In this document: positions 25,509-34,438 of the stretch, one piece after another
How the letters are laid out: the number at the start of each line of letters is the position of its first letter
Numbering within the stretch: the stretch's first letter is position 1
Assembly: GCA_017397825.1 (NCBI GenBank)
Contig: JAFQHT010000092.1
Location: forward strand, 22,661 to 86,660
Reading direction: 5' to 3'
DNA: 64,000 nt
Source of the DNA: Bacillota bacterium
GTDB taxonomy: Bacteria; Bacillota; Clostridia; Peptostreptococcales; Anaerovoracaceae
Translations under genes and position numbers: made by a program
The notes under the pieces: model-generated
Databases searched by the model: none
Seen by the model: the letters and a program-made list of their open reading frames with translations, nothing else
What the model was told of the DNA's origin: nothing

Positions 25509-26792
25509 TTATAAATCCTTGAAATCCGGCATGTCAAGAAGCGCTGCAGATTCGTTTTCACCCAGGGCTGTCACGCCGCGGAGCTTACGCTGGATGCTTC
25601 TTGTTCTTGTACCGATAAGTTTGTCGAGCTCAGCGTTGGCCTGGTTGATTCTTGCCTGAGTGGCTTCAAGCACATCGCCGAACTTGTCGAATTCTGTCTT
25701 AACTGCTCCCAGAACGTCCCAGACCTCGCTGGAATGCTTCTGGATTGCCAGAGTTTTAAAGCCCATCTGAAGGCTGTTTAAAAGGGCTGCCATGGTTGTA
25801 GGCCCTGCAATGTTGACCTTATAGTCGCGCTGGAGAACTTCCAGCAGTCCTCTTCTTACCACTTCCGCATAAAGTCCCTCAAAAGGCAGGAACATAATCG
25901 CAAATTCAGTGGTGTAAGGCGGCTCGATATATTTATCTCTGATGTCCTTTGCTTCGGACTTGATTACTTTTTCAAGTGCCTTGGCAGCTTCTTCCACCAG
26001 GGCTGCATCTCCTGTCTCATAAGCATCCACCAGCTTGCCGTAAGCATCGCCAGGGAACTTGGCGTCGATAGGAAGATATACAGGTCTGTCATCATCACCA
26101 GGAAGTTTCACTGCAAATTCAACCCTTTCAGTGCTGCCCGGACGTGTCTTCACATCGGTTTCATACTGATCCGGTGAAAGAATCTGCTCCAGGATTGCTC
26201 CCAGCTGGACTTCACCGAGAATACCTCTTGTCTTCACATTGGAAAGGACTTTTTTAAGGTCTCCCACGCCTGCTGCCAGGTTCTGCATTTCACCAAGACC
26301 CTTGTAAACCTGCTCCAGTCTTTCGCTTACCAGCTTGAATGACTGGCTGATACGGTCTTCCAGAGTTTTCTGCAGCTTTTCGTCTACCGTCTGGCGCATG
26401 AGCTCAAGCTGTTTGTTATTGTCATCGGTCAGGTCGCCGATTTTCTTTTCCATGGTGTTTCTGATGTTTTCAAGCTTCTGCTCGTTTTCAACTGCCATGT
26501 GGCTGAAGCGGTTGTTCAGATCGAACAGGCGCTTATCCATGTTTTCTGCGCTGTCACGCTGGTTCTGTGAAATCATATCACCGAAAACCTTGATAGAGCC
26601 CTGCAGCGTCTGGGTCATGAGCTGATTGTCGTCCTTCAGGTCGTCCACCTGCTTGGTCAGATTCTGATATGCGCTGACCATGCTGCCAACTTCGCGGTTA
26701 AGACCGCGGTTCACAAAAATCATAATAAGCAGGCACACAAGTGACACCGCCGCCATGGCTATAAGTATGTAAAATATCCATTTTTCTGTCAT
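25509..26792 (-). CDS. rmuC: DNA recombination protein RmuC
   Basis: 427 residues. An N-terminal membrane helix (IFYILIAMAAVSLVCLLIMIF) is followed by a long coiled coil (about residues 35-165) and the RmuC nuclease-like domain, with TRGILGEVQLGAILEQILSPDQYETD and LPIDAKFPGDAYGKLVDAYE. The family limits DNA inversions and rearrangements in E. coli. It opens the rmuC-phosphoesterase-deoB-pdp run. Confidence 0.94.
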   Translation of the reverse strand: MTEKWIFYILIAMAAVSLVCLLIMIFVNRGLNREVGSMVSAYQNLTKQVDDLKDDNQLMTQTLQGSIKVFGDMISQNQRDSAENMDKRLFDLNNRFSHMAVENEQKLENIRNTMEKKIGDLTDDNNKQLELMRQTVDEKLQKTLEDRISQSFKLVSERLEQVYKGLGEMQNLAAGVGDLKKVLSNVKTRGILGEVQLGAILEQILSPDQYETDVKTRPGSTERVEFAVKLPGDDDRPVYLPIDAKFPGDAYGKLVDAYETGDAALVEEAAKALEKVIKSEAKDIRDKYIEPPYTTEFAIMFLPFEGLYAEVVRRGLLEVLQRDYKVNIAGPTTMAALLNSLQMGFKTLAIQKHSSEVWDVLGAVKTEFDKFGDVLEATQARINQANAELDKLIGTRTRSIQRKLRGVTALGENESAALLDMPDFKDL

Positions 26793-26852
26793 TGAAAGTA
26801 TCCCCCGTTTTCTTAGTTAATTCTCCGTCCCTGTTGAATCACTAACTAAAAT

Positions 26853-26882
26853 ATTATACCACATTCTCCATATAAAAAACAA
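26853..26882 (-). promoter_or_regulatory. Possible promoter for rmuC
   Basis: Minus-strand TATAAT (26853-26858) with TTGTTT 18 bases upstream. The -35 box overlaps the T-run of the preceding terminator, so the sites are packed together. Confidence 0.5.
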
Positions 26883-26914
26883 TGACTGTCTGGATAAAAC
26901 CCAGGCAGTCATCG
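26873..26914 (-). terminator. Terminator after the YegP-like gene
   Basis: Minus-strand stem TGACTGCCTGG/CCAGACAGTCA with a short loop, followed by a T-rich stretch, about 45 bases after the stop. Confidence 0.85.
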
Positions 26915-26957
26915 GTAATTTCAATTATAAAGTTTTGTCTGTTTCTGATGCAGCAAT

Positions 26958-27326
26958 CTATGCTTCAACAACTTCAGCATCAGCAGCGTTTTTCTTAACA
27001 GATGCAATGCCGTTTTCGCAGCCTGCTTTGCTTGTGTAACCTTCGGAAACTGCGATAACCTGACCGTTTGTAGCTTTGAGTCTGAATCTGAATTCGCCAG
27101 CCTTATCAACATACATTTCGAATTTAGGGTGCTTAGCTGCTTCGTAACCTTCAACGGTCTGGTCTTCAACAGCAGCAACAGGTGCATTCTTAGCTACGGA
27201 TTCGATACCGTTCTTGCAAGCAGCTTCAGTTGTATAAACTTCAGAAGTTGCGATTACTTCGCCGTTACCAGCCTTTAAATCAAACTTATAGCCTGTTTCA
27301 ACAGTTTTTAAAACAAATTTTCCCAT
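26958..27326 (-). CDS. YegP/DUF1508 family protein, two tandem repeats
   Basis: 122 residues made of two copies of the DUF1508 unit: residues about 1-50 (KFVLKTVETGYKFDLKAGNGEVIATSEVYTTEAACKNGIESV) and 67-115 (KFEMYVDKAGEFRFRLKATNGQVIAVSEGYTSKAGCENGIASVKKNA). Each has the conserved F-x-L-K-A-x-N-G-x-V-I-A-x-S-E-x-Y core. Function unknown; YegP-type proteins are small and stress-associated in some bacteria. Codon use is strongly biased, suggesting high expression. It has its own terminator. Confidence 0.9.
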   Translation of the reverse strand: MGKFVLKTVETGYKFDLKAGNGEVIATSEVYTTEAACKNGIESVAKNAPVAAVEDQTVEGYEAAKHPKFEMYVDKAGEFRFRLKATNGQVIAVSEGYTSKAGCENGIASVKKNAADAEVVEA

Positions 27327-27477
27327 AGTATCTCTCCTTTTCGGTAGGTAGTTTCATTTTTTATCATTGTAGCACAACAAAGTAAGTTTTACAAGTGTTT
27401 ATAACCGTTACAATGTGAAACCAAATAAAAAACGGACAGCCAGGCTGTCCGTTCAAACATACGATTTAATTGTCAGA

Positions 27478-27834
27478 CTATTTAACTGCCTTCTTAGCTG
27501 TTTCGCAAAGTGCTGCGAAAGCTGGAGCATCGTAGATAGCCATTTCGGAAAGCATCTTTCTGTTGATTTCGATGCCGGACTTCTTGAGACCGTTCATAAG
27601 CTGGGAGTAGCTGATTCCGTTCATTCTTGCACCAGCGTTGATTCTTGCAATCCACATCTGTCTGTACTGTCTCTTCTTTAACTTTCTGCCAACGTAAGCG
27701 GATCTTAAGGATCTCATTACTGCAGGGTTAGCAGCCTTGAACTGTTTGTGCTTAGCGCCGTAGAAGCCCTTAGCTAACTTTAAAATCTTTTTATGTCTCT
27801 TGTGTGCGTTTACACCTTTTTTAACTCTTGCCAT
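27478..27834 (-). CDS. rplT: 50S ribosomal protein L20
   Basis: 118 residues, full length, highly basic. The family sequence is clear: [28 protein letters not shown] and [24 protein letters not shown]-type segment [17 protein letters not shown]. It binds 23S rRNA early in assembly and also represses its own operon through the leader at 28651-28785. Last gene of infC-rpmI-rplT. Confidence 0.98.
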   Translation of the reverse strand: MARVKKGVNAHKRHKKILKLAKGFYGAKHKQFKAANPAVMRSLRSAYVGRKLKKRQYRQMWIARINAGARMNGISYSQLMNGLKKSGIEINRKMLSEMAIYDAPAFAALCETAKKAVK

Positions 27835-27861
27835 GTTTTCTTACCTCCTGATACCTTTCAA

Positions 27862-28062
27862 CTATTTTGCCATTGATCTGAGCATTCTCTTTAAGTCAGC
27901 GCTCTTTAATACAGTTGCTTTTCTTAAGCCTCTTTTTCTCTTCGCTGTCTTCTTAGTAAGAATATGGCTCTTGTATGCCTTGTTTCTCTTGATTTTACCG
28001 GATCCAGTTAATTTAAGTCTCTTACATGCTCCTCTGTGGGATTTCATCTTATTCTTTGCCAT
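27862..28062 (-). CDS. rpmI: 50S ribosomal protein L35
   Basis: 66 residues, full length: [52 protein letters not shown] and ending MLRSMAK. It lies between infC and rplT in the standard order and is read from the same leader. Confidence 0.98.
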   Translation of the reverse strand: MAKNKMKSHRGACKRLKLTGSGKIKRNKAYKSHILTKKTAKRKRGLRKATVLKSADLKRMLRSMAK

Positions 28063-28118
28063 GATGATTTTTCTCCTCCTATATGATTTATAAATCGTAA
28101 TGTGTAACTTCTGAAAAA

Positions 28119-28634
28119 TTATTTATCGTTTTTAGGGCCAAGTACCATTGTCAGGCTTCTGCCTTCAAAGAGAGGCTTCTTTTCGATTACGCTTACATCA
28201 GCAACTGCTTCAGCAAAGGAGTTCATAACTTCCATACCTCTTGCAGTGTAATCTTTTTCTCTGCCTCTGAATCTCAGACTCACCTTGACCTTGTCGCCAT
28301 CCTGAAGGAATTTTGAAGCGGTTTTAGCTTTTACCTGGATGTCATGATCTTCGATGAAAGTGCTGAGTCTGATTTCCTTGACCTGAGTAACCTTCTGTTT
28401 CTTCTTGGCTTCTTTTTCTTTTTTCTGAAGCTCATAGCGATACTTACCGTAGTCAAGAATCTTGCAGACAGGTGGATTAGCATTAGGTGAAATGTTGACA
28501 AGGTCAAGCTTCTTTTCGCCTGCTAAGTTCATAGCTTCTTCGATTGGCATTACTCCAAGCATTGTGCCGTCTGTATCAATAACTCTTACTTCTTTATCAC
28601 GAATTTCTTCGTTGATTAAATTTTCCTTGCTAAT
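28119..28634 (-). CDS. infC: Translation initiation factor IF-3 with AUU start codon
   Basis: 171 residues when started at the ATT at 28634, which has a perfect TAGGAGGT ribosome site eight bases upstream. This gives the N-terminus [25 protein letters not shown] that the family requires; the first ATG (28562) would delete the first strand of the N-domain. Downstream motifs are [26 protein letters not shown] and the C-domain [18 protein letters not shown]-3 rejects non-standard start codons, so its own AUU start gives negative feedback, as known in other bacteria. Confidence 0.96.
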   Translation of the reverse strand: MSKENLINEEIRDKEVRVIDTDGTMLGVMPIEEAMNLAGEKKLDLVNISPNANPPVCKILDYGKYRYELQKKEKEAKKKQKVTQVKEIRLSTFIEDHDIQVKAKTASKFLQDGDKVKVSLRFRGREKDYTARGMEVMNSFAEAVADVSVIEKKPLFEGRSLTMVLGPKNDK

Positions 28635-28650
28635 GGCTCTCTACCTCCTA

Positions 28651-28683
28651 AAAAATAAAAGCGGACACATTCGTATCCGCTTC
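28651..28683 (-). terminator. Regulated terminator within the L20 leader
   Basis: Minus-strand stem AAGCGGATAC/GTGTCCGCTT followed by TTATTTTTT, 17 bases before the infC start codon. It is the attenuation point of the leader. Confidence 0.85.
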
Positions 28684-28785
28684 AAATACACCCCCGCAAA
28701 AGGTGTTAATTTCAACATATCAACCCGCGCCGGTGACTTGACCGGTCAGGTGAGAAGCGGATAACTTCTTCTTCGTTACCCGAAT
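28651..28785 (-). promoter_or_regulatory. L20 leader of the infC-rpmI-rplT operon
   Basis: The untranslated leader between the promoter and infC contains the paired elements expected of the Bacillota L20 leader: ATCCGCTTCTCACCTG early, CGCGGGTTGATATG in the middle and a late GCGGATAC segment able to pair with either the early CCGCTT or the terminator arm. It ends in a terminator (28651-28683). L20 binding is expected to favour termination and so reduce expression of the operon. Confidence 0.85.
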
Positions 28786-28814
28786 ACTATACCATCTCAC
28801 ACACGTGTTGTCAA
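28786..28814 (-). promoter_or_regulatory. Promoter of the infC operon
   Basis: Minus-strand TTGACA (28809-28814), 17-base spacer, TATAGT (28786-28791). It overlaps the last codons and stop of the upstream DUF4129 gene, so the start point is fixed close to 28779. Confidence 0.85.
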
Positions 28815-30110
28815 GGAATTTTTCAACGTTTTCAGCATTTTTTTATGCTGGGTAAATTCCCTTAAATAATTCGTTTCCCGGCCGTAAAATGCAGCATCAA
28901 CTTCATCAGCAAAGACTGCAAGAATGTCAGAAAATTCTTTGTCGTCCGTCAGTTCTGATACTCTCATAATAAATTCTCTGGCAGTTTCACCCTCCTGCTT
29001 TCTAAATAAATTATTTTTAAAGCACTTTTTTTCCAGTTTTATAAGTAAAGCTGCCACGCTGCCCGGATGTTTCATAATCATCCATTTTATGCGCAGCTTC
29101 CTTGCCATGCCGGCAAAAAATTCTTTCCACTTTCCGAAAAACCCTTTTTTATTATTTTGCACGTTCATCCTGCGGATGCTTCCACCCATTTTTGAAAGCA
29201 TGGTTTTTCGCAGGGAATCCAGAAGTACAATCAGGATTACCACTATAAACACAATGAGAATCAGGGCAAAAACCACTTTTACAAAATCAATGTCACCGGT
29301 TGCCTGCCCGAAATATACATTTCCCCCACCGGCATCTGCACCAGTGTTTCCCGGTGAAGATACTTTTGATGAGTTGAAAATCCCTGTGAGAAAGATATAA
29401 ATGTACCCGATAGCAGTCATCAGTCCGCGCCCTGCTGCTGCACCTGCTTCAAATCCCAGTAATGCAATTTCTGACACCGGGCCGGCCAGAATATATGCTG
29501 CAGCCCCAATTATTCCGAGGAGGACAACAACAGCAATACATGTCACTGCCGCACGCAGCCCGGTACTCATTCCATTCTGCTCTACACTGATTCCTGAGTA
29601 TCTGGAAAAAATATTGGTAAGCATCAGTGCTGCAATAATCAGAACAGTCATCCCTGCCCACGCCGCATCTTTGTTCATGAGCTCTGCAACGGCCAGCTGA
29701 AGAAGAAGTCCCAGCAGAAGAAGCTGCATCTGCATAATCAGTTCACCGTCATTAAAACCCCGCTGATACCAGAACAGCTGTGATGCAGCGCCGATAAATG
29801 CACACATACCCATAAAAAATCCTACAACAGGGCCATCACTGCTTAAAAAACCATAGACAATCCACGTCAAAGCAATGCAGGCCACTATATCAGCAGCTAT
29901 TACAAACAGCAGGCTTCTTTCTTTTTTCAGCATCAGCTCGTTGAGAGCAAAAAGTAATACAGAAACAATCCAAACCAGCCACATGGGATGAGTTATAAAG
30001 TTTCCCTGTCCGCTGAACAGTGCCATGAGTACCCAGAGCACAGATGCCGCCAGACTGGTTCTGGCCAGGGCCGCTGCCAGAAGGCAGTAAACAGGACTTG
30101 TGTTAATCAT
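28797..30110 (-). CDS. Polytopic membrane protein with C-terminal DUF4129-like domain
   Basis: 437 residues. About eight membrane helices occupy residues 1-240 and another helix follows near 275-300. The cytoplasmic C-terminus carries GETAREFIMRVSELTDDKEFSDILAVFADEVDAAFYGRETNY, resembling DUF4129. In MoxR-DUF58 operons the third gene is usually a transglutaminase-like membrane protein (TgpA type) of about 650-750 residues; here the extracellular transglutaminase core between helices is missing, leaving a short glycine-rich loop (SSPGNTGADAGGGNVYFGQATGD). It overlaps the DUF58 gene by eight bases. Confidence 0.75.
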   Translation of the reverse strand: MINTSPVYCLLAAALARTSLAASVLWVLMALFSGQGNFITHPMWLVWIVSVLLFALNELMLKKERSLLFVIAADIVACIALTWIVYGFLSSDGPVVGFFMGMCAFIGAASQLFWYQRGFNDGELIMQMQLLLLGLLLQLAVAELMNKDAAWAGMTVLIIAALMLTNIFSRYSGISVEQNGMSTGLRAAVTCIAVVVLLGIIGAAAYILAGPVSEIALLGFEAGAAAGRGLMTAIGYIYIFLTGIFNSSKVSSPGNTGADAGGGNVYFGQATGDIDFVKVVFALILIVFIVVILIVLLDSLRKTMLSKMGGSIRRMNVQNNKKGFFGKWKEFFAGMARKLRIKWMIMKHPGSVAALLIKLEKKCFKNNLFRKQEGETAREFIMRVSELTDDKEFSDILAVFADEVDAAFYGRETNYLREFTQHKKMLKTLKNSLTTRV

Positions 30111-31374
30111 CTTTGTGCCCCCTTTTCAGTTTTTTCAGTTCTTCATAAGTAAGAACTTTTACAGCATCCCCGCATTTTTTCAGGAATTCACTGGCCGCTG
30201 CAGTATCTTCATTTCTGGTTACAAACCAGCATTTTCCCAGTACGTCCAGCCCTGAAAGAATATCTTCTTCATTGAATCTTGACGGTCTGAAAACATGGAC
30301 AACCTCTTTGCTGCCCACTTCATAAGTGACCAGCGGCGGGCGCATTTCATATTCAGCCATTCTGTAAAGAATTTCGGAAACACCTTCATTTCCCGGAAAA
30401 ATATCCGAAGGCTCCAGTCTTATAGACGCAGGAAATGATACTCCGCAATCCAGTCCCTTTTCCTGAAGCTGCAGTACAAGAGAAGCCAGTATGCTCAGAG
30501 TTTCTTCAAGTTTCTTTTCATGAGGCGTTTCCCCATTAAAAGATTCACCGTCGAAAATAAAATGTATCTTTCTTGGTCTGATTACCTCATATTGATTAAC
30601 TGTCATCTGCTGGCCTCTTGCCACCATTCTCCAGTTTATTTTTTTCAGTGAATCCTGTGCTTCGTAGGGCCGGGTCAGTTTAATCAGCGAAACATCCTCA
30701 AGAATTCCTTTCGGACTGTTTTCACCCTCCCACATGTTTCTGGTAAAAGCTTCAGTATCTACTGCTACAATTTCAGGATACACGATAAAATCCTTTTTCC
30801 CTGAAGATTCCTGCTGAAGCCAGCAGCGCGTCATTCCAAGACCATCTCCGGTACAGAAGTCCATTTCTCTTGTGGTCATAATTCCTCTGCGGCAGGCATG
30901 CCATCTGGTAACATAATCTGCACTGCTGTTACCGCTTATTCCCGAGCATCTTATCTTCAGAAGCTGTCCCTGAGATGTTTCCGGTATGCCATAAAGGCGT
31001 TTGGTGTCAGCTGACATTTTCTGCATCATGGCCTGCATATCCTCTTCAGGACGCAGCACAAAAGGCTCCTTAAGAGGCTGAATCATATCAACCCAGGATA
31101 CAGGAAACCATTTGTCATTTTTTATTCTGAAGATTATCTCTGCAGTGTCTCCGGGAAAGAATCTTGTTTTAGACGCATCAATTTTTATATATAGTTTTCT
31201 GCATACAAGAAGGGTCCACAGACTGGCCGCAAATCCCAGCAAAGCCATTGCAAAAACCAGCATTGCTACTGTTTTCTGCCCCATGTGTATACATGCTGCC
31301 GAAATAATTATCAGCAGAATCTGAATGGCTCCTATTGACAGCAGAGATATTTTTTCAATCTTTTTAAAGCTCAT
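30103..31374 (-). CDS. DUF58 domain protein
   Basis: 423 residues from the ATG at 31374 (an in-frame TTG at 31380 is possible). Two N-terminal membrane helices are followed by a beta-rich region (KTRFFPGDTAEIIFRIKND) and the DUF58 domain at LIKLTRPYEAQDSLKKINWRMVARGQQMTVNQYE. The von Willebrand-like MIDAS is degenerate, HFIFDGESFNG, instead of D-x-S-x-S. DUF58 proteins partner MoxR ATPases in assembling or activating complexes. It overlaps both neighbours, showing tight coupling. Confidence 0.9.
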   Translation of the reverse strand: MSFKKIEKISLLSIGAIQILLIIISAACIHMGQKTVAMLVFAMALLGFAASLWTLLVCRKLYIKIDASKTRFFPGDTAEIIFRIKNDKWFPVSWVDMIQPLKEPFVLRPEEDMQAMMQKMSADTKRLYGIPETSQGQLLKIRCSGISGNSSADYVTRWHACRRGIMTTREMDFCTGDGLGMTRCWLQQESSGKKDFIVYPEIVAVDTEAFTRNMWEGENSPKGILEDVSLIKLTRPYEAQDSLKKINWRMVARGQQMTVNQYEVIRPRKIHFIFDGESFNGETPHEKKLEETLSILASLVLQLQEKGLDCGVSFPASIRLEPSDIFPGNEGVSEILYRMAEYEMRPPLVTYEVGSKEVVHVFRPSRFNEEDILSGLDVLGKCWFVTRNEDTAAASEFLKKCGDAVKVLTYEELKKLKRGHKDD

Positions 31375-32323
31375 TAACAATATCTCCCACCGGAATTTCC
31401 TTTAAGATGTCTTCTATTATTTTTTCTGCCTCTGCACCTGAATAACGTGCTTCAGGGCTGAGGATAATTCTGTGGCTGAGTACAGGCACTGCTACAGCTT
31501 TTACGTCATCAGGTGTAACAAAATCTCTGCCTTCCATGGCAGCCCACACCTTGGCCGCTTTATAAAGAGCCTTGCTTCCTCTAGGACTCACGCCAAGCGT
31601 AAGTTCACCGTGTTCTCTTGTCGCTGCGGCAATATCAACCATGTAGCGTGCCACATTCTGTGCCACAAAAACTTCCTGGGCCTTTTTCTGTGCATCCAGG
31701 ATTTCTCTGTGGTCTGTCACCTTCTGAACATTTTCAAAAGGAATTCTGTCGCCAAGTCTTTCAAGCATTTCCACTTCACTTTCTCTGTCCAGATACCCAA
31801 GAGAAAGCTTTACAAGAAAGCGGTCCATCTGCGCTGCCGGCAGTTTAAAAGTGCTTTCCATTTCCACTGGGTTCTGTGTCGCAAGTACCAGGAAAGGCTC
31901 CGGCAGTTCATATCGTTCATTGTCTATGGTTACCTGACGTTCCTCCATAGCTTCCAGAAGTGCAGACTGAGTTCTAGGAATTGCTCTGTTGATTTCGTCG
32001 GCAAGAAGGATGTTTGTCATCACAGGACCTTTGCGAAGCTGGAAATCCCCTGTCTTCTGATTATATATAATCATACCTGTTATGTCGCTTGGAAGCAGAT
32101 CCGGTACGAACTGAATTCTTCCTGACTCGCAGCCCAGCGCTGCAGAAAGAGTTTTTACCAGAGTTGTTTTCCCTGAGCCGGGAAGATCTTCCAATAAAAC
32201 ATGGCCGTCCGCCAGGACAGCCATGATAACAAGCTTTATTTCTTTCTCCTTACCCACGATAATCTTTTCAGTTTCCTGAAGTACCGCCTGAGTAAGTTCT
32301 TTTATTGTTCTTGTATTTTCCAT
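31364..32323 (-). CDS. MoxR-family AAA ATPase
   Basis: 319 residues. Walker A is GSGKTTLVKTLSAAL (near residue 45), Walker B LLADEINRAIPRTQSALLEAMEE, sensor 1 VLATQNPVEMESTFKLPAAQMDRF, and the C-terminal lid carries GVSPRGSKALYKAAKVWAAMEGRDFVTPDDVK. MoxR ATPases act as chaperones for assembly of enzyme complexes, often inserting metal cofactors. First gene of the MoxR-DUF58-DUF4129 operon, which lies directly downstream of the antiporter operon. Confidence 0.95.
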   Translation of the reverse strand: MENTRTIKELTQAVLQETEKIIVGKEKEIKLVIMAVLADGHVLLEDLPGSGKTTLVKTLSAALGCESGRIQFVPDLLPSDITGMIIYNQKTGDFQLRKGPVMTNILLADEINRAIPRTQSALLEAMEERQVTIDNERYELPEPFLVLATQNPVEMESTFKLPAAQMDRFLVKLSLGYLDRESEVEMLERLGDRIPFENVQKVTDHREILDAQKKAQEVFVAQNVARYMVDIAAATREHGELTLGVSPRGSKALYKAAKVWAAMEGRDFVTPDDVKAVAVPVLSHRIILSPEARYSGAEAEKIIEDILKEIPVGDIVNEL

Positions 32324-32400
32324 GATTGTTTCCTCTGTGAAATTGAATTTTTTACATTATATCACAATTTCAGAAGGTAAACAATATGGTTGCTCCTGCT

Positions 32401-34167
32401 CTAAGTCAGCAGAAGTACTGCGATTACTGCAGCACCGATTCCTATCAGCATATTGGTGGCAACCAGCATGCCCGCAGGTTTCTGAAGCACATCATCATCT
32501 TCAATACCATGGTTGCGTTCAGGCACATGCAGACCTGCATCTTCAGCTATCTTTGATGGTTTATGCAGATAAACATTACCCTTGCCCACCAGCCTGCATA
32601 CAAGTGAATAACAGCTGTTGAACAGATTTGTAACTCCTGCGGAAAGTCCGTTTACAGCGTATTTCAGCGGTTTGCGGTAAAGCCAGTCTGTATCCAGAGT
32701 CAGCATTTCATGAGGTGCCATATGGTCGAGGTACATGACAAATGCAACTGTTGCTGCTGCAAAGAGTTGTATATACTGAGTCACATGGTCCGCAGTGAAT
32801 GGATGACCATCACTCTGGAATGGTGTAAGGCCGTAAAGAAGGTTCGGCATTACTCCGACAATGAAACAGCCAAGGGCTCCGATAACCATTGCAACTTTCA
32901 TGTTAAGCGGTACCGGTTTTATTTCTATAGGTCCTGTTTCTGCTTCTACTTTTTCTCTTACCCCTTTACCGAAGAACACAAAATAGTTGACTTTCAGTGC
33001 GATGGAAAGGAGTGTGCCGACGCTGGCAATCATGAGGAAAATTTCGGCTACATGATAGCCTCCTTCTGCCATGGCATTCATCACAAGAGACTTGCTGACA
33101 AAACCATTAAGCAGCGGGAAGCCTGTAATTGCAAGGGATGCAATAAGGAAACATCCTGCCACCAGTGGCATTTCCTTGGCAAGTCCGCCAAGCTGGCTGA
33201 TTTTGCGGCGTCCTGTTGCTGTAATTACCGCACCGCAGCACATGAACAGCACGCCCTTATAGAGGATGTTGTTGAAAGTATGCGCTGCCGCACCATCAAT
33301 ACCTACTGCACCGCCTACAGCTGCTGCTGCAACGATGTAGCCAAGCTGGCTGACAATATGATATGAGAAAAGTCTTCTCAGGTCGTTTTCAATAAGTGCC
33401 ATAGACGCGCCGAAAATGGCCATGATAACACCGAACCAGAGTAGCATTTCGGTTCCTGCAAAAAGCTTGATAATGCAGTAAACACCCACCTTGGTGGTGT
33501 AGGACGCCATGTATACAGTACCGCCCATCGGTGCTTCAGGATAAGCGTCTGCAATCCAGCTGTGAAGCGGCGGGATTGTAGCGTTTACTGCCACACCGAT
33601 CAGAATCAGCCAGAAAGCTGCGTCCTGAGTTCCTGTAAGACACTCTATTCCGAAACTTCCCTGAGTAATTTTTAATATAATGCCGGCGAGAAGCATGTTG
33701 CCGCCGAACATATGGACAAGCAGGTATCTGAAGCCTGCTTTTGATGCTTTTTCAGTTTTTGATGAAATGATAATGAGCCAGGATGCGATGGCCATGATTT
33801 CCCAGAAGAAAATCATGCTTATCCAGTCGCCTGCAAATACCACGCTCATGGATGCTCCCGCATAAATTGCTTCAGCTGCATTTTCAAATCTGTTGCCGGA
33901 ATTTACTGCATAAATCGCAGCAATAAGTGAGCCCGCTGCAAATATTACACCAAACATTACGGCCAGTCTGTCAACTTCCAGCAGTTTCAGTGTAATCTCA
34001 GGAATGAACTCCACATCCAGCCAGCTGCCTTCCTGAAGAAGAAGTACCGCTGCCACAGTAAGAGCCGGGCCTGCAATCATGACAATTCTGCGGAGCTTTT
34101 CAGGCAGCACAAGCATGAGAATCCCTGTGATAATCAGAATGAATCCGGGATGAAGCCAGTTAAGCAT
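32401..34167 (-). CDS. Antiporter-like proton-conducting subunit, NuoL/MrpA type
   Basis: 588 residues from the ATG at 34167 with GGAGGTGG five bases upstream. About 14 helices; the proton-conducting family core is VNATIPPLHSWIADAYPEAPMGGTVYMASYTTKVGVYCIIKLFAG and LFSYHIVSQLGYIVAAAAVGG. A long C-terminal part with an amphipathic region (MLTLDTDWLYRKPLKYAVNGL) resembles NuoL-type C-termini. It is one of three antiporter-like subunits in the operon and is the last gene. It overlaps the preceding small gene by eight bases. Confidence 0.9.
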   Translation of the reverse strand: MLNWLHPGFILIITGILMLVLPEKLRRIVMIAGPALTVAAVLLLQEGSWLDVEFIPEITLKLLEVDRLAVMFGVIFAAGSLIAAIYAVNSGNRFENAAEAIYAGASMSVVFAGDWISMIFFWEIMAIASWLIIISSKTEKASKAGFRYLLVHMFGGNMLLAGIILKITQGSFGIECLTGTQDAAFWLILIGVAVNATIPPLHSWIADAYPEAPMGGTVYMASYTTKVGVYCIIKLFAGTEMLLWFGVIMAIFGASMALIENDLRRLFSYHIVSQLGYIVAAAAVGGAVGIDGAAAHTFNNILYKGVLFMCCGAVITATGRRKISQLGGLAKEMPLVAGCFLIASLAITGFPLLNGFVSKSLVMNAMAEGGYHVAEIFLMIASVGTLLSIALKVNYFVFFGKGVREKVEAETGPIEIKPVPLNMKVAMVIGALGCFIVGVMPNLLYGLTPFQSDGHPFTADHVTQYIQLFAAATVAFVMYLDHMAPHEMLTLDTDWLYRKPLKYAVNGLSAGVTNLFNSCYSLVCRLVGKGNVYLHKPSKIAEDAGLHVPERNHGIEDDDVLQKPAGMLVATNMLIGIGAAVIAVLLLT

Positions 34168-34438
34168 GTCCGCCACCTCCCTGTCCATTACTTACCTCTT
34201 CGGATTCCGCAAGAGGTTCTCTGTCATAGTAATCTTCTTCTTTCTGAAGAATTCCCGCCATAATCTTTTTTGCAAGTATAATCAGTGCCCAGCCTCCGGC
34301 GAAACCTATAAGAAGGTCGAATCCCGGCACTGTGTTCCATATCATATGATGGTGCGGATGTGCCCACATCACTTCAATTATCACCATAAGGGCCATAATT
34401 GCCGCTAGAATAATGTAGACTTTTTTTCTGTTAAGCAA
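34160..34438 (-). CDS. Small two-helix membrane protein of the antiporter operon
   Basis: 92 residues from a TTG at 34438, preferred over the GTG at 34447 because the GTG lies within the ribosome site (GGGAGG, eight bases from the TTG). Two hydrophobic segments (VYIILAAIMALMVIIEVMW and GFDLLIGFAGGWALIILAKKIMAGIL) are followed by an acidic, glycine-rich tail. No family recognised. It overlaps both neighbouring antiporter-like genes, so it is probably an integral subunit. Confidence 0.75.
   Translation of the reverse strand: MLNRKKVYIILAAIMALMVIIEVMWAHPHHHMIWNTVPGFDLLIGFAGGWALIILAKKIMAGILQKEEDYYDREPLAESEEVSNGQGGGGHA

Noticed and set aside
28119-28562. Short IF-3 starting at the ATG at 28562
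   Set aside because: It would delete a conserved N-terminal strand and has no ribosome site; the ATT at 28634 has TAGGAGGT.
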